Source: CAJMSU01 sp964650315
GTDB taxonomy: Bacteria; Bacillota_I; Bacilli_A; RF39; UBA660
Reading direction: 5' to 3'
DNA: 56,851 bases
NCBI GenBank assembly: GCA_964650315.1
Contig: CAZYQE010000007.1
Location: 1 to 56,851, forward strand
Of this stretch, positions 22,440-31,266 are shown piece after piece. Made by a program: the position numbers and the translations under genes. Position 1 is the stretch's first letter; every line of letters begins with the position of its first letter. The notes below the pieces were generated by a model that was not told the DNA's origin, searched no databases, and worked only from the letters and a program-made list of their open reading frames with translations.

Positions 22440-23450
22440 TTAATCACCTTTCTTTTCTAAGCTAAACGCTAGAGCTCCTATTATCATACCAAAGTAATAT
22501 GTTATAAATCTCCATACTATTAGAACTGCAGTTAAAGCTCCTCTTCCTAAGAAGTTGTTAAAGAAGTTTAAGAATCCAAATTCTATACCACCACTAGCTC
22601 CTGGTATTGGTACAAAAGAACCAATTAATAATACATAAGCTGATGATACTAGGGAATCTGCAATATTCATAGATGTAAAATCATTTAAACTATATACTAT
22701 AAATAATGGAATTATATATAAACATATAAGACTGACTATGTTTATTAACACTCCAAACACAAATAGTTTTTTCCTCTTTCTTAACTTTTTAGCACTAGCA
22801 TGAAAATCATCTAGCTTACTATACCATTTTTCTATAGTTTTTTCTTTGTTTTTAACTAGTTTTATTTTATATAGCACCCTTATAAACAACTGAGTAAGTT
22901 TCTTAGTTAATTTATCTGAAAACATTACTATAAATAACCCTACCGCAACTAAAGTATTAATTATAAACCCTAGTAATGTTAATTCTCTTAAGAATGCTGA
23001 TTTAGGGAATATATGGAATATAAAGTTATAAGATACTGCAAGCGCTCCACATATAACTAATGCTACTTGATAGAATATAAAACTTTGAATAGTATATGTA
23101 GCAGCTTCACTAGTTTTGATATCATGTTCTGTTAACATATATATTTCCATAGGTTGTCCACCTGTAGAAAATGGTGTTATTCCATTAAAAAATTGTACTA
23201 TAACATTATGTTTTATAGCTTCTTTTAAAGATATCTTCTTTGGATTATTTACTATCTTATAATTAACATATCCTCTTAATGCAATATATATTAAGAATAA
23301 AATAATTGCTATTAATATGAACCAATAATTCATAGAAGATAATTTTTCGATTATTTCTTCAAAATCATCTTTTAAAACTAAAAACAAAATTATAGCAGTA
23401 AGTATTAATAATATAATTGTATTTTTCTTAATATTTTTAACGAGTTCCAT
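22440..23450 (-). CDS. Flippase-like membrane protein, LPG-synthase transmembrane domain family (YbhN/UPF0104)
   Basis: 336 residues with about eight hydrophobic segments. The family signature FFNGITPFSTGGQPMEIYML lies near residue 90, and a second one, GSFVPIPGASGGIEFGF, is close to the C-terminus. The fold is that of the MprF transmembrane flippase domain, without the lysyl transferase domain. Paired with a diacylglycerol glycosyltransferase it is a reasonable candidate for moving the glycolipid across the membrane (inference). It overlaps the upstream GNAT-like gene by 14 bases. Confidence 0.85.
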   Translation of the reverse strand: MELVKNIKKNTIILLILTAIILFLVLKDDFEEIIEKLSSMNYWFILIAIILFLIYIALRGYVNYKIVNNPKKISLKEAIKHNVIVQFFNGITPFSTGGQPMEIYMLTEHDIKTSEAATYTIQSFIFYQVALVICGALAVSYNFIFHIFPKSAFLRELTLLGFIINTLVAVGLFIVMFSDKLTKKLTQLFIRVLYKIKLVKNKEKTIEKWYSKLDDFHASAKKLRKRKKLFVFGVLINIVSLICLYIIPLFIVYSLNDFTSMNIADSLVSSAYVLLIGSFVPIPGASGGIEFGFLNFFNNFLGRGALTAVLIVWRFITYYFGMIIGALAFSLEKKGD

Positions 23451-23904
23451 GTACTACCCTTCCTTGCTCTTTTTCTAATTCCTTGGTTTTAATAAATGTT
23501 ATTATATCATGTTCTTCCCATAATTTATCAAAATTTTCTTCTTCTATATTATTTATTAATCTTTTATTATCTTTTTTTGTTTGTATAAAGATTTCTTCCA
23601 TACCTAGATTTTTAAAAGCATAAGCTTCTGCATATCTGATAAGAGGTTTGTTTCTAATATCTTTATTTTTATCAATAAAATCCATAAAAAATGCCTTTTT
23701 ATCTCTCTCAGCACGAATAAAACAGATATCTTTTATACCTTCTTTGTTTTTAGAACATAATATTTCATTAATTATTATACTATTTGAATTATCACTAGTT
23801 AAATAGCTTATTATATTACTTAAATTATTCTTTTTTTCATATTCTTTAATTAATTTTATATGTTCTTTATTATTAATATCTACCAAAAAAAGATTATCTG
23901 TCAT
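23437..23904 (-). CDS. Small GNAT-like protein, function unknown
   Basis: 155 residues. The middle (INEILCSKNKEGIKDICFIRAERDKKAFFMDFI, then LIRYAEAYAFKNLGMEEIFIQTKKDNKRL) follows the strand and helix pattern of a GNAT acetyltransferase. The usual Q/RxxGxG/A acyl-CoA loop is not visible, so this is a weak assignment. It starts 9 bases after pgk with an AGGTG site and overlaps the flippase-like gene. Confidence 0.6.
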   Translation of the reverse strand: MTDNLFLVDINNKEHIKLIKEYEKKNNLSNIISYLTSDNSNSIIINEILCSKNKEGIKDICFIRAERDKKAFFMDFIDKNKDIRNKPLIRYAEAYAFKNLGMEEIFIQTKKDNKRLINNIEEENFDKLWEEHDIITFIKTKELEKEQGRVVHGTR

Positions 23905-23913
23905 TTAATACAC

Positions 23914-25086
23914 CTACTTTATAGCTTCTAATCCTGGCAATTTCTTACCTTCTAAGTATTCTAGAGTTGCACCTCCACCTGTTGAAGCATGATATACTTT
24001 ATTCTTTAAGTTAGCATTATTATAAGCAGCAACTATATCTCCTCCACCAAGTATTGTTTTTATATTATTGTCTGTTAAATATTTTAATAAAAGATCTGTA
24101 CTCTTTTTATATTTAGAAAACTCATATACTCCTACCGGACCATTCCATATTACTGTTTTAGCTTTAGATAGATACTTTTCAAATAGTTTTTCTGATTTAG
24201 GTCCTAAATCCATACCCATTTCATTATCTTTTATATCAGTAATGTCTACTGTTCTATATTTCTCATCATTAGTAAATTCATTAGTTACTGCAATATCCAC
24301 TGGTAATACTATTTTATCTTCATATTTTTTTAATACTTCTGTACAGAAATCTATACTATCCTTATCAAGTAAAGATGTACCAATATTATATCCTTCTGCC
24401 TTTAAGAAAGTATATGACATACCTCCACCTATTAATATATAATCGGCTTTAGTAACTAGTTTTTTAATTACACCAATCTTATCTTTAACTTTAGCTCCAC
24501 CTAACATAACTACAAATGGTTTTTCAGGTTTATCTAATTCTTTTAATACATTAAGTTCTTTTTCTATTAAGAATCCTATACATGAGGGTAAGTTAGATGC
24601 TATACCTACATTAGAAGCATGTGCTCTATGTAGAGTACCAAACGCATCATTAACAAATACTTCTCCAAGTGATGCCCAATACTTACCTAATTCTTTATCG
24701 TTAGAACTTTCTTTTTTACCATCAAAATCTTCATATCTAGTATTTTCTACTAAGATAATATCTTTAGTTTTCATATTAGAAATAGCTTTTTCTAATTTTT
24801 CTCCTCTAGTTTCGTCTATAAATAATACATCTTTGTTTAATAACTTAGCCAATTCTTTACTTACTGGTTTTAAAGTATTCCTCTTTAAATCTTTTTCTTC
24901 TTTAATTCTACCTAAGTGTGCAAATATAATTATCTTACAATTATTATCTAATAAATAGTTAATAGTTTGTAAGCTCTCTTTTATTCTATTATTATCTATA
25001 ATCTTACCATCTATAATTGGTACATTTAAATCACATCTTATTAATACTTTCTTATTTTTTATATCCATATCTTTTATAGTTTTCAT
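23914..25086 (-). CDS. pgk: Phosphoglycerate kinase
   Basis: Makes ATP and 3-phosphoglycerate from 1,3-bisphosphoglycerate. The ATG at 25084-25086 follows a GGAGG site and gives 390 residues beginning MKTIKDMDIKNKKVLIRCDLNVP. The substrate-binding block RCDLNVPI, the HLGR motif, the hinge VVMLGGAKVKDKIGVIK and the nucleotide-binding GGGDIVAAY near the end are all present. It heads a unit pgk - GNAT-like - flippase - glycosyltransferase - tpiA. Confidence 0.97.
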   Translation of the reverse strand: MKTIKDMDIKNKKVLIRCDLNVPIIDGKIIDNNRIKESLQTINYLLDNNCKIIIFAHLGRIKEEKDLKRNTLKPVSKELAKLLNKDVLFIDETRGEKLEKAISNMKTKDIILVENTRYEDFDGKKESSNDKELGKYWASLGEVFVNDAFGTLHRAHASNVGIASNLPSCIGFLIEKELNVLKELDKPEKPFVVMLGGAKVKDKIGVIKKLVTKADYILIGGGMSYTFLKAEGYNIGTSLLDKDSIDFCTEVLKKYEDKIVLPVDIAVTNEFTNDEKYRTVDITDIKDNEMGMDLGPKSEKLFEKYLSKAKTVIWNGPVGVYEFSKYKKSTDLLLKYLTDNNIKTILGGGDIVAAYNNANLKNKVYHASTGGGATLEYLEGKKLPGLEAIK

Positions 25087-25115
25087 AGACAAGGTTCCTC
25101 CGATCATCTATTAAA

Positions 25116-25124
25116 ATTATATCA
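25116..25124 (-). promoter_or_regulatory. Extended -10 promoter of the pgk unit
   Basis: TGATATAAT on the complement, about 30 bases before the pgk start. No good -35; the upstream DNA is the U run of the preceding terminator. Confidence 0.6.
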
Positions 25125-25132
25125 TTTTTTAT

Positions 25133-25160
25133 GATAAAAAAAAAGGACAAAGTCCTTGTT
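25133..25160 (-). terminator. Terminator of the gap-lemA-DUF2207 unit
   Basis: Stem AAGGAC (25143-25148) with GTCCTT (25152-25157), loop AAA, followed on the complement by nine or more U residues. Lies just after the DUF2207 stop. Confidence 0.85.
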
Positions 25161-25163
25161 TTT

Positions 25164-26831
25164 TTAACGGAAGCCTCCGCCTCCGCCTCCGCCTCCGAAG
25201 GAACCGCCTCCGCCGCCTCCGGAAGAGAATCCTCCTCCACCAGCAGAGTATGAATTTGCGGCACTTTGTGCAGCAGACACTACATCTCTTGATAGGCTAT
25301 TAATAAATATAAATGAATTATATTCTAAGTTATAATTATTCATTTCGTTTATTACTTCTGGATATAATTTTTTGAATTGTTTGGCTACTTGATCTGCAAT
25401 ACCAAATAAATATGCAAACATTAAATACTCATCCCAGATATGAACTTCTATAGCTGTTTTTTCTTTCATATTAGAAAATTCATTCAAATATTTCTTCAAT
25501 CCATATAATTGAATTGTGTCATTATATATAGTATCATCCATTATTTCTTTTTTCTTACATTCTTGTTTCGTTTTTCTCATATATATATGATTTTCATTCT
25601 TTAATTCTCTTATTTTTTCATCTTGTAAATCATCAAATAAACTTAAAAACTTAGTATAATTAGTTTTACACCATTTTTCTAACTCTTTTGGTTCTAATAC
25701 TCCATCTTTACTAGCTTTATATAGAATATCAAATAAATCTGATTCTAAATGGTTCTCAAAAGTTGGATTTGAAGTTAAATCGATAACTGTAGTTTCTTTA
25801 TTAAAGATTCCTGTAGTTTTTGTATTTAGAGTTATTTTTCCTTCTTTAACCCATTTTAATAATATAGAACCCATAATATTTGTTTTTCTATAACCATTAT
25901 AGTTATTTAAATATAGTAATGCATTTGCATAGTATATATCTTTATTACATGGTATATCTCTAAACATAGGTATTTCTTTATAATTTATTGTTTTGTTATC
26001 CTTATAACCATAACCTTCGTTTTTAAAATAGTAAGCTAATGAGCCAAATATTCCGCCTGCGAAGATAAAAGCTATTATTAAACCTATGGTATCAAATATT
26101 GAATAATCATCTTTTTGCTTATATGAACCTTTTTTAGCCATTTTTAAATACTTAGAAAAATTATCATCTAAAGAAGTATTTGGTTCAAAAATACCTTTTT
26201 TAAATTTGACTAATATAACCATACATTCATCTTCATCTATACTTTCTCCATCACTAGTCATATATATTTTACCGTCTTTAACATATGTAGGCATCCCTGC
26301 TTTACCAAAGCCCCATACATCTGTATTATCTTCAAATGGAGTATCTCCATATATAGTTATATTAACGTTATCAGGACTAGCACTAAATTTTTGTGGAAAT
26401 AGCGTCCAATATATCATATCATTATCTTTAAGTCCTATAACAAAATCAGTAATTTCATATACTATTTCATAATTGTGTGTTCCATATTCACTAATTCCAA
26501 ATACTATGTCTGTTTCTTTTGAATCTGGTGAATATATTCCAGCTTTATATGCTTTCTCTGATAAAGTTGCATCTTCATCCCAAAAACTTTCTATTTCATA
26601 CTTTTTACCATCCATACTAGCACTTATAACTTTTATTTCTGAAGTTCCTATATTAAAATATGGATGCCATCCCTCAGTACCTTCAGAAACACTAGCATTC
26701 CATCTTTCTGTTATTGTCGCGGTACCATTATGATCTAGTTTAATATCCATATCAATTTGACTGATAGATGCTGCATTAACAGAAATAGTAAATGAGAAAA
26801 ACAATATCAATCCAAATAATATTTTTTTCAT
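25164..26831 (-). CDS. DUF2207 (TPM-like) membrane protein with Gly-rich tail
   Basis: 555 residues from the ATG at 26829-26831. There is a signal peptide (MKKILFGLILFFSFTISVNA) and an extracellular DUF2207 domain (ASISQIDMDIKLDHNGTATI, with TERW following). A transmembrane helix lies near 290-312 (LIIAFIFAGGIFGSLAYYF), then a cytoplasmic region and a tail of Gly, Ser and Phe. The tail is encoded by CCTCCG/GGAGGC repeats. A longer upstream frame is excluded because it would overlap lemA without a ribosome site. LemA followed by DUF2207 is a recurring pair in Firmicutes; the role is unknown, perhaps envelope stress. Confidence 0.88.
   Translation of the reverse strand: MKKILFGLILFFSFTISVNAASISQIDMDIKLDHNGTATITERWNASVSEGTEGWHPYFNIGTSEIKVISASMDGKKYEIESFWDEDATLSEKAYKAGIYSPDSKETDIVFGISEYGTHNYEIVYEITDFVIGLKDNDMIYWTLFPQKFSASPDNVNITIYGDTPFEDNTDVWGFGKAGMPTYVKDGKIYMTSDGESIDEDECMVILVKFKKGIFEPNTSLDDNFSKYLKMAKKGSYKQKDDYSIFDTIGLIIAFIFAGGIFGSLAYYFKNEGYGYKDNKTINYKEIPMFRDIPCNKDIYYANALLYLNNYNGYRKTNIMGSILLKWVKEGKITLNTKTTGIFNKETTVIDLTSNPTFENHLESDLFDILYKASKDGVLEPKELEKWCKTNYTKFLSLFDDLQDEKIRELKNENHIYMRKTKQECKKKEIMDDTIYNDTIQLYGLKKYLNEFSNMKEKTAIEVHIWDEYLMFAYLFGIADQVAKQFKKLYPEVINEMNNYNLEYNSFIFINSLSRDVVSAAQSAANSYSAGGGGFSSGGGGGGSFGGGGGGGGFR
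25174..25197. repeat. Tandem CCTCCG hexamers in the DUF2207 tail
   Basis: Four perfect CCTCCG units in a row, continuing as imperfect copies to about 25221, in otherwise very AT-rich DNA. On the coding strand they read CGGAGG and encode Gly-rich residues. Each unit contains GGAGG, a Shine-Dalgarno-like sequence. Confidence 0.9.
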
Positions 26832-26871
26832 ATTTGTCTCCTTTCTTATGTTAAATAAAAAGACCAAAAGT

Positions 26872-27426
26872 CTAAAATTCAACCTTTGGTGTTTCTTTGT
26901 CTTTTTCTTCGATTTTGAAATAATCAAATTTCTTAAATCCAAACATTCCAGCAATTATGTTAGATGGGAACATTTGAACAACGTTATTAAAGTTCATAGC
27001 TGAATCGTTATAGAATTGTCTAGCATAAGTAATCTTATCTTCTGTATCTTTAAGATTGCTTTGTAGATCTTTAAAGTTTTCATTAGCTTTTAAATCTGGA
27101 TAAGCTTCAGCTACAGCAAGCAATTTATTTAATGCTCCTGTTAATTCATTATTAGCTTCGATTTTTTCGTTAACACTTCCAGCACTAACGGCTTTGTTTC
27201 TAGCTTCAATTACTCCTTCTAAAGTTTCCTTTTCGTGTTTAGCATAACCTTTTACAGTTTCTACTAAATTTGGTATTAAATCAGCTCTTCTTTTTAATTG
27301 AATATCAATTTGACTAAATTGATTTTCTACCTTGTTTCTAGCGTGAACTAGTTTGTTGTAGTTTCCAACTACAAATAGTAATAAAAGTACAACTACTACT
27401 ATTAAAATAATAATTCCAATACTCAT
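26872..27426 (-). CDS. lemA: LemA family protein
   Basis: 184 residues. One N-terminal membrane helix (IGIIILIVVVVLLLLFVVGNY) is followed by the LemA helical domain: NKLVHARNKVENQFSQIDIQ, LKRRADLIPNLVETVKGY and the block AYPDLKANENFKDLQSNLKD. Known members are membrane-anchored with an external helical bundle of unclear role. It lies 21 bases after gap and 40 before the DUF2207 gene, so the three are probably one transcript. Confidence 0.95.
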   Translation of the reverse strand: MSIGIIILIVVVVLLLLFVVGNYNKLVHARNKVENQFSQIDIQLKRRADLIPNLVETVKGYAKHEKETLEGVIEARNKAVSAGSVNEKIEANNELTGALNKLLAVAEAYPDLKANENFKDLQSNLKDTEDKITYARQFYNDSAMNFNNVVQMFPSNIIAGMFGFKKFDYFKIEEKDKETPKVEF

Positions 27427-27447
27427 AAAAACTCTCCTTTCTAATTT

Positions 27448-28455
27448 CTATATTTCCATTAAGTATTTGGCTGTTCTTATCATTTGAGAAGTATAACCAT
27501 TCTCGTTATCATACCAAGCAACTACTTGTACTTGATATGTATCATCATCTATCTTAGCTACTAATGTTTGTGTAGCATCAAAGATAGATCCTTGAGTAGT
27601 ACCAATAATATCTGTAGATACTAATGGTTCTTCTGTATATCCAAATGAATCATTAGATGCTTTTTTCATTACTTCATTAACTTTTTCTACTGTAATATCT
27701 TTTCCTTTAACAACAGCTACTAATAAAGTAGTAGATCCTGTTATTACTGGAACTCTTTGTGCAGAACCAATTAATTTACCATTTAATTCTGGTATAACTA
27801 AACCAATTGCTTTAGCAGCTCCAGTAGAGTTTGGAACTATATTTGAAGCTCCTGCTCTTGCTCTTCTTAAATCTCCTTTACGATGTGGTCCATCTAGAAT
27901 CATTTGATCTCCAGTATAAGCATGTACTGTAGTCATAATACCACTTTGTATAGGTGCAAACTTATTTAATGCATTTGCCATAGGAGCTAGGCAGTTAGTA
28001 GTACAAGAAGCTCCACTGATAATATTATCATCTTTAGTTAATATATTTTCATTAACTCCATAAACTATTGTTTTTAAATCATTCCCTGCAGGTGCAGAAA
28101 TAATTACTTTTTTAGCTCCTGCATTTATATGTGCACTTGCTTTATCTTTAGAAGTAAAGAAGCCTGTACATTCTAATACAACATCTACATCTAATTCTTT
28201 CCATGGTAGATTATTTGGATCTTCTTCTTTATATATTTTAATTTCTTCTCCATCTACTATAATAGAATTTTCAGTAGCTTCTACCTTATGTCCTTCATAT
28301 CTTTTTTGTGCTGTATCATATTTTAATAAATGAGCTAACATCTCTGGTGAAGTTAAATCATTTATTGCTACTACATCATATCCTTCTAATTCAAACATTT
28401 GACGAAATGCAAGTCTTCCAATTCTTCCGAATCCATTAATTGCGACTTTTACCAT
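27448..28455 (-). CDS. gap: Glyceraldehyde-3-phosphate dehydrogenase
   Basis: Oxidises glyceraldehyde 3-phosphate with NAD and phosphate. The start is the ATG at 28453-28455 behind AAGGAG, giving 335 residues beginning MVKVAINGFGRIGRLAFRQM. Asp33 (INDLT) points to NAD preference, and catalytic Cys151 is in SGASCTTNCLAP. The later block is WYDNENGYTSQM. It has its own promoter and leads into lemA and DUF2207, rather than into pgk as in many Firmicutes. Confidence 0.97.
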   Translation of the reverse strand: MVKVAINGFGRIGRLAFRQMFELEGYDVVAINDLTSPEMLAHLLKYDTAQKRYEGHKVEATENSIIVDGEEIKIYKEEDPNNLPWKELDVDVVLECTGFFTSKDKASAHINAGAKKVIISAPAGNDLKTIVYGVNENILTKDDNIISGASCTTNCLAPMANALNKFAPIQSGIMTTVHAYTGDQMILDGPHRKGDLRRARAGASNIVPNSTGAAKAIGLVIPELNGKLIGSAQRVPVITGSTTLLVAVVKGKDITVEKVNEVMKKASNDSFGYTEEPLVSTDIIGTTQGSIFDATQTLVAKIDDDTYQVQVVAWYDNENGYTSQMIRTAKYLMEI

Positions 28456-28477
28456 AATTATCACTCTCCTTAATTAT

Positions 28478-28506
28478 ATTATATATTTTATTAATTTATA
28501 TTTCAA
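28478..28506 (-). promoter_or_regulatory. Promoter of the gap unit
   Basis: On the complement TTGAAA (28506-28501), a 17-base spacer and TATAAT (28483-28478), about 20 bases before the start codon. The -35 touches the terminator of the kinase gene. Confidence 0.75.
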
Positions 28507-28534
28507 TAAAAAAAGATATAATAATATATCTTTT
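28507..28534 (-). terminator. Terminator of the TGS-kinase gene
   Basis: Ten-base stem AAAAGATATA (28511-28520) with TATATCTTTT (28525-28534), loop ATAA, followed by a U run on the complement, directly after the stop codon. Confidence 0.85.
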
Positions 28535-30188
28535 AATCATGAAAACAACTTCCACCAATAAATTCTCTTAAAATAGAATCTTGTGGTATAGCATCTGCTG
28601 GTATTGGTAAGAATAATCTTAAGAAATTTAATAATCTTTTTGCATCTTCATAGTGTGGAGAATCACTTGGTACTGAGTATAGTAAAGGTTCTACATATGT
28701 TTTTAATACTCCTATTTCATATATTAATGCACTATTGAATATACAATCCGCTTCGTCTTGATATGGGAATATATATTTTTCTTCACCTTTTCTAACGCTT
28801 GGCCAAGCTTCTAAAGTATCTTCTACTCTATAATCTCTTGTTCTATTGTCTCTAATTATTCTTCTAAGTAATCTATTATCTGTAGTTGATATTCTATTAT
28901 GATCATCCATATTTAATTCTGTTAAAGCTGAAATATATATTTTATATTTCTTATCTCTTGCAATATTTGTTAATACTCTAGTATCTAGGGCATGTATTCC
29001 TTCTATTACTAGAACATTATCTTTTTCCATCTTCATAGTAGTTTTATATTCTTTTTTTCCTAAACCAAAATTATATATAGGATTTTTTATTTCTTCGCCT
29101 TTTAATAAAGCTTCTACTTGCTTATCAAATAAGTCCATATCTAAGGCTTCTAAACATTCATAATCTGGATTACCATCTTCATCTCTTGGAGTATATTTTC
29201 TATCTAGGAAATAATCATCCATTGATAATACTCTAGGCATCAAACCAAAGCTTGCTAAATAAGTACATAGTTTTTTAGATGTTGTTGTTTTACCTGATGA
29301 TGAAGGTCCTGCCATTAATACTATTTTTACTTTATCTCTTTTTTTACTAATATCTCCAGCAATATTTAATAATTTATTACTTTGTAGAGTTTCATCTACT
29401 CTTATTAAATAATTAATATGTCCGATTGCTAATACATTATTTAATTCTACTGAATTAGATAATTTAATTGTATTTGCCCAATCTTTGCACTCTTTAAATA
29501 CTTCAAACATAGCTGGATGATGTTTATATTCTGGTATCTTACTATTTACAAATACAGTAGGGAATCTTAATACTAAACCATCGTTACCTATATAAGTTAA
29601 ATCAAATTTTTTTAATTTAGATGTAGATATTGGCATTAAAGTATAGAAATAATTATAATGATTACCTAAACGATATAAAGTAACATAATCATTTGTATTA
29701 TAACTCATAACTCCTGCTTTTGAATGATTATTAACACCTTCAAAATACTTAATAGCTTCTATTCTATCTACTGTAACATTACTAATCGGCATATCAGCTT
29801 CTACTACAGAATCCATAGTTTCTTTGATATGTTTTACTTTTGTTTCTGTTAAACGGAAATTTGTTTTTATATAAATCCCTTTATCTATAGAATGTTCAAC
29901 TTTAATATCTGCAGACTCTCCATATAATTTTTTTACTGCATAAAGTAAAATATAAATTAATCCACTTACATAAACTCTACTTCCTTGTTTTGTAGTTAAA
30001 TCTATAAACTCAATATCAGAATCTTCAGAAATTACTTCTGTCAATTCTCTTAATCTATTATTAACTTTTGCTATAAGTATAGGATATTTATAGTCTTTTT
30101 CATAATCTTTTGATATTTCTTCTAGAGTCATACCACTATTTATTTTATTTTTTTTACCATTAACTGTTATATTAATTGTATTAATCAT
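28533..30188 (-). CDS. Nucleoside (uridine) kinase-like protein with TGS and tRNA-SAD-like N-terminus
   Basis: 551 residues. Residues 1-65 are a TGS-like ubiquitin-fold domain (INITVNGKKNKINSGMTLEE). About 70-230 resembles the editing-like second additional domain of threonyl-tRNA synthetase. From about 285 there is a uridine kinase/PRK domain with the P-loop GPSSSGKT at 294-301, MDDYFLDRKYTPRDEDGNPD, and EGIHAL. This fusion is known as a nucleoside kinase in many Firmicutes and Thermotoga; the substrate in this organism is not proven. Monocistronic between its own promoter and terminator. Confidence 0.9.
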   Translation of the reverse strand: MINTINITVNGKKNKINSGMTLEEISKDYEKDYKYPILIAKVNNRLRELTEVISEDSDIEFIDLTTKQGSRVYVSGLIYILLYAVKKLYGESADIKVEHSIDKGIYIKTNFRLTETKVKHIKETMDSVVEADMPISNVTVDRIEAIKYFEGVNNHSKAGVMSYNTNDYVTLYRLGNHYNYFYTLMPISTSKLKKFDLTYIGNDGLVLRFPTVFVNSKIPEYKHHPAMFEVFKECKDWANTIKLSNSVELNNVLAIGHINYLIRVDETLQSNKLLNIAGDISKKRDKVKIVLMAGPSSSGKTTTSKKLCTYLASFGLMPRVLSMDDYFLDRKYTPRDEDGNPDYECLEALDMDLFDKQVEALLKGEEIKNPIYNFGLGKKEYKTTMKMEKDNVLVIEGIHALDTRVLTNIARDKKYKIYISALTELNMDDHNRISTTDNRLLRRIIRDNRTRDYRVEDTLEAWPSVRKGEEKYIFPYQDEADCIFNSALIYEIGVLKTYVEPLLYSVPSDSPHYEDAKRLLNFLRLFLPIPADAIPQDSILREFIGGSCFHD

Positions 30189-30214
30189 AATATCACCCTC
30201 TATATTCTAAAGTA

Positions 30215-30223
30215 ATTATAACA
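30215..30223 (-). promoter_or_regulatory. Extended -10 promoter of the TGS-kinase gene
   Basis: TGTTATAAT on the complement about 27 bases before the start codon, in the 100-base region divergent from clpP. Confidence 0.55.
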
Positions 30224-30289
30224 TACTTTGTCGTTTTATTATACGAATATTTTTATATATTTACATTATACTATTTATAGGTGATAAAT

Positions 30290-30868
30290 ATGAGTTTAAT
30301 TCCTATAGTTATAGATAAAGATTTAGATAGTGAAAGAAGCTACGATATATTTTCTAGGTTATTAAAAGAAAGAATTGTTTTTATTAATGGAGAAATTAAT
30401 GATAATTTAGCTAATAGTGTTGTAGCACAACTTCTTTATTTAGATTCTATTAATAATGATAATATATCTATCTATATTAATTCTCCTGGAGGATCTATAA
30501 CTGCTGGAATGGCTATTTATGATACTATGAACTTTATAAATAGTGATGTATCTACTATATGTGTTGGTATAGCTGCTAGTATGGGAGCATTCTTATTATC
30601 TAGTGGTACTAGAAACAAAAGATATGCTTTACCTAACTCTGATATTATGATTCATGAACCTTTAGGAGGAGTAGAAGGTAGGGCTACTGATATAAAGATA
30701 GTATCTGATAGAATAATTAATTTAAGAAAACGATTAAATAAAATACTTGCTAAAAATACTAATCAAACTTTAAGAAAAATAGAAAAAGATACTAAATTAG
30801 ATAATTATATGGATTCTAGGGAAGCTTTAAACTATGGTATTATTGATAAGATAATTAAAAACAAATAA
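30290..30868 (+). CDS. clpP: ATP-dependent Clp protease proteolytic subunit
   Basis: Serine protease that forms the barrel used by ClpX/ClpC. The ATG at 30290-30292 is chosen over a GTG nine bases earlier because the AGGTGATAA ribosome site then has proper spacing; it gives 192 residues. Catalytic Ser97 (GIAASMGAFLL), His122 (MIHEPLGG) and Asp171 (LDNYMD) are in place. It is a single gene followed by a bidirectional terminator. No clear CtsR or HrcA operator is seen upstream. Confidence 0.96.
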   Translation: MSLIPIVIDKDLDSERSYDIFSRLLKERIVFINGEINDNLANSVVAQLLYLDSINNDNISIYINSPGGSITAGMAIYDTMNFINSDVSTICVGIAASMGAFLLSSGTRNKRYALPNSDIMIHEPLGGVEGRATDIKIVSDRIINLRKRLNKILAKNTNQTLRKIEKDTKLDNYMDSREALNYGIIDKIIKNK

Positions 30869-30893
30869 AAAAAACTGTTTAAAACAGTTTTTA
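30867..30893. terminator. Bidirectional terminator of clpP, first copy of a repeated hairpin
   Basis: Palindrome AAAACTGTTT followed by AAAACAGTTTT, flanked by A and T runs, between convergent clpP and the 111-residue gene. A 26-base identical copy lies at 31668-31692. Confidence 0.9.
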
Positions 30894-30903
30894 CTATATA
30901 AAA

Positions 30904-31239
30904 TTAACGTCCTAATTTATTATTTACTTCTTCAACACCAGATAGCATTTTAGAAACTTGTCTTGCTTGTTGTTGTTCATATTGTTGTTGTTCATATGCT
31001 GCTTTATCAACAGATGAAGAAACTTCTTCTAACACTGCTTTACTATCTGTTTTGTATTTCTCATATGTTTTGTAAAGTTCACTCCATGAATCCATTAAAT
31101 CGCTGTTTGATGATATAGTTAGTCCTGAAATATCATCCATGTAACTTAGTACACCGTCTAATCTTCCATATAAATCATTTGTAACAGCACTAAATTTTTT
31201 GTTTGCAACCTCTAATTCTTTGGCAGAAAATTTTCCCAT
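30904..31239 (-). CDS. Small helical protein, WXG100-like in size (unrecognised)
   Basis: 111 residues, soluble, predicted helical throughout, Gln-rich near the end (YEQQQYEQQQARQ). A single Trp (Trp52, in DSWSELYKTYEKY) lies at the middle, where a helix turn would fall if the protein is a two-helix hairpin as in the ESAT-6/WXG100 family. The usual WxG triplet is not exact (it reads WSE), and no type VII secretion gene is in the window, so the assignment is only a suggestion. It follows the 97-residue gene in the same unit. Confidence 0.6.
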   Translation of the reverse strand: MGKFSAKELEVANKKFSAVTNDLYGRLDGVLSYMDDISGLTISSNSDLMDSWSELYKTYEKYKTDSKAVLEEVSSSVDKAAYEQQQYEQQQARQVSKMLSGVEEVNNKLGR

Positions 31240-31266
31240 ACTTGTTCCTCCTTATATTAATTTTAA

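Noticed and set aside
25052..25264. Minus-strand frame rich in Glu/Ala across the DUF2207 tail and the pgk start
   Set aside because: Produced by reading the CCTCCG repeats in another frame; it crosses a strong terminator and the pgk promoter.
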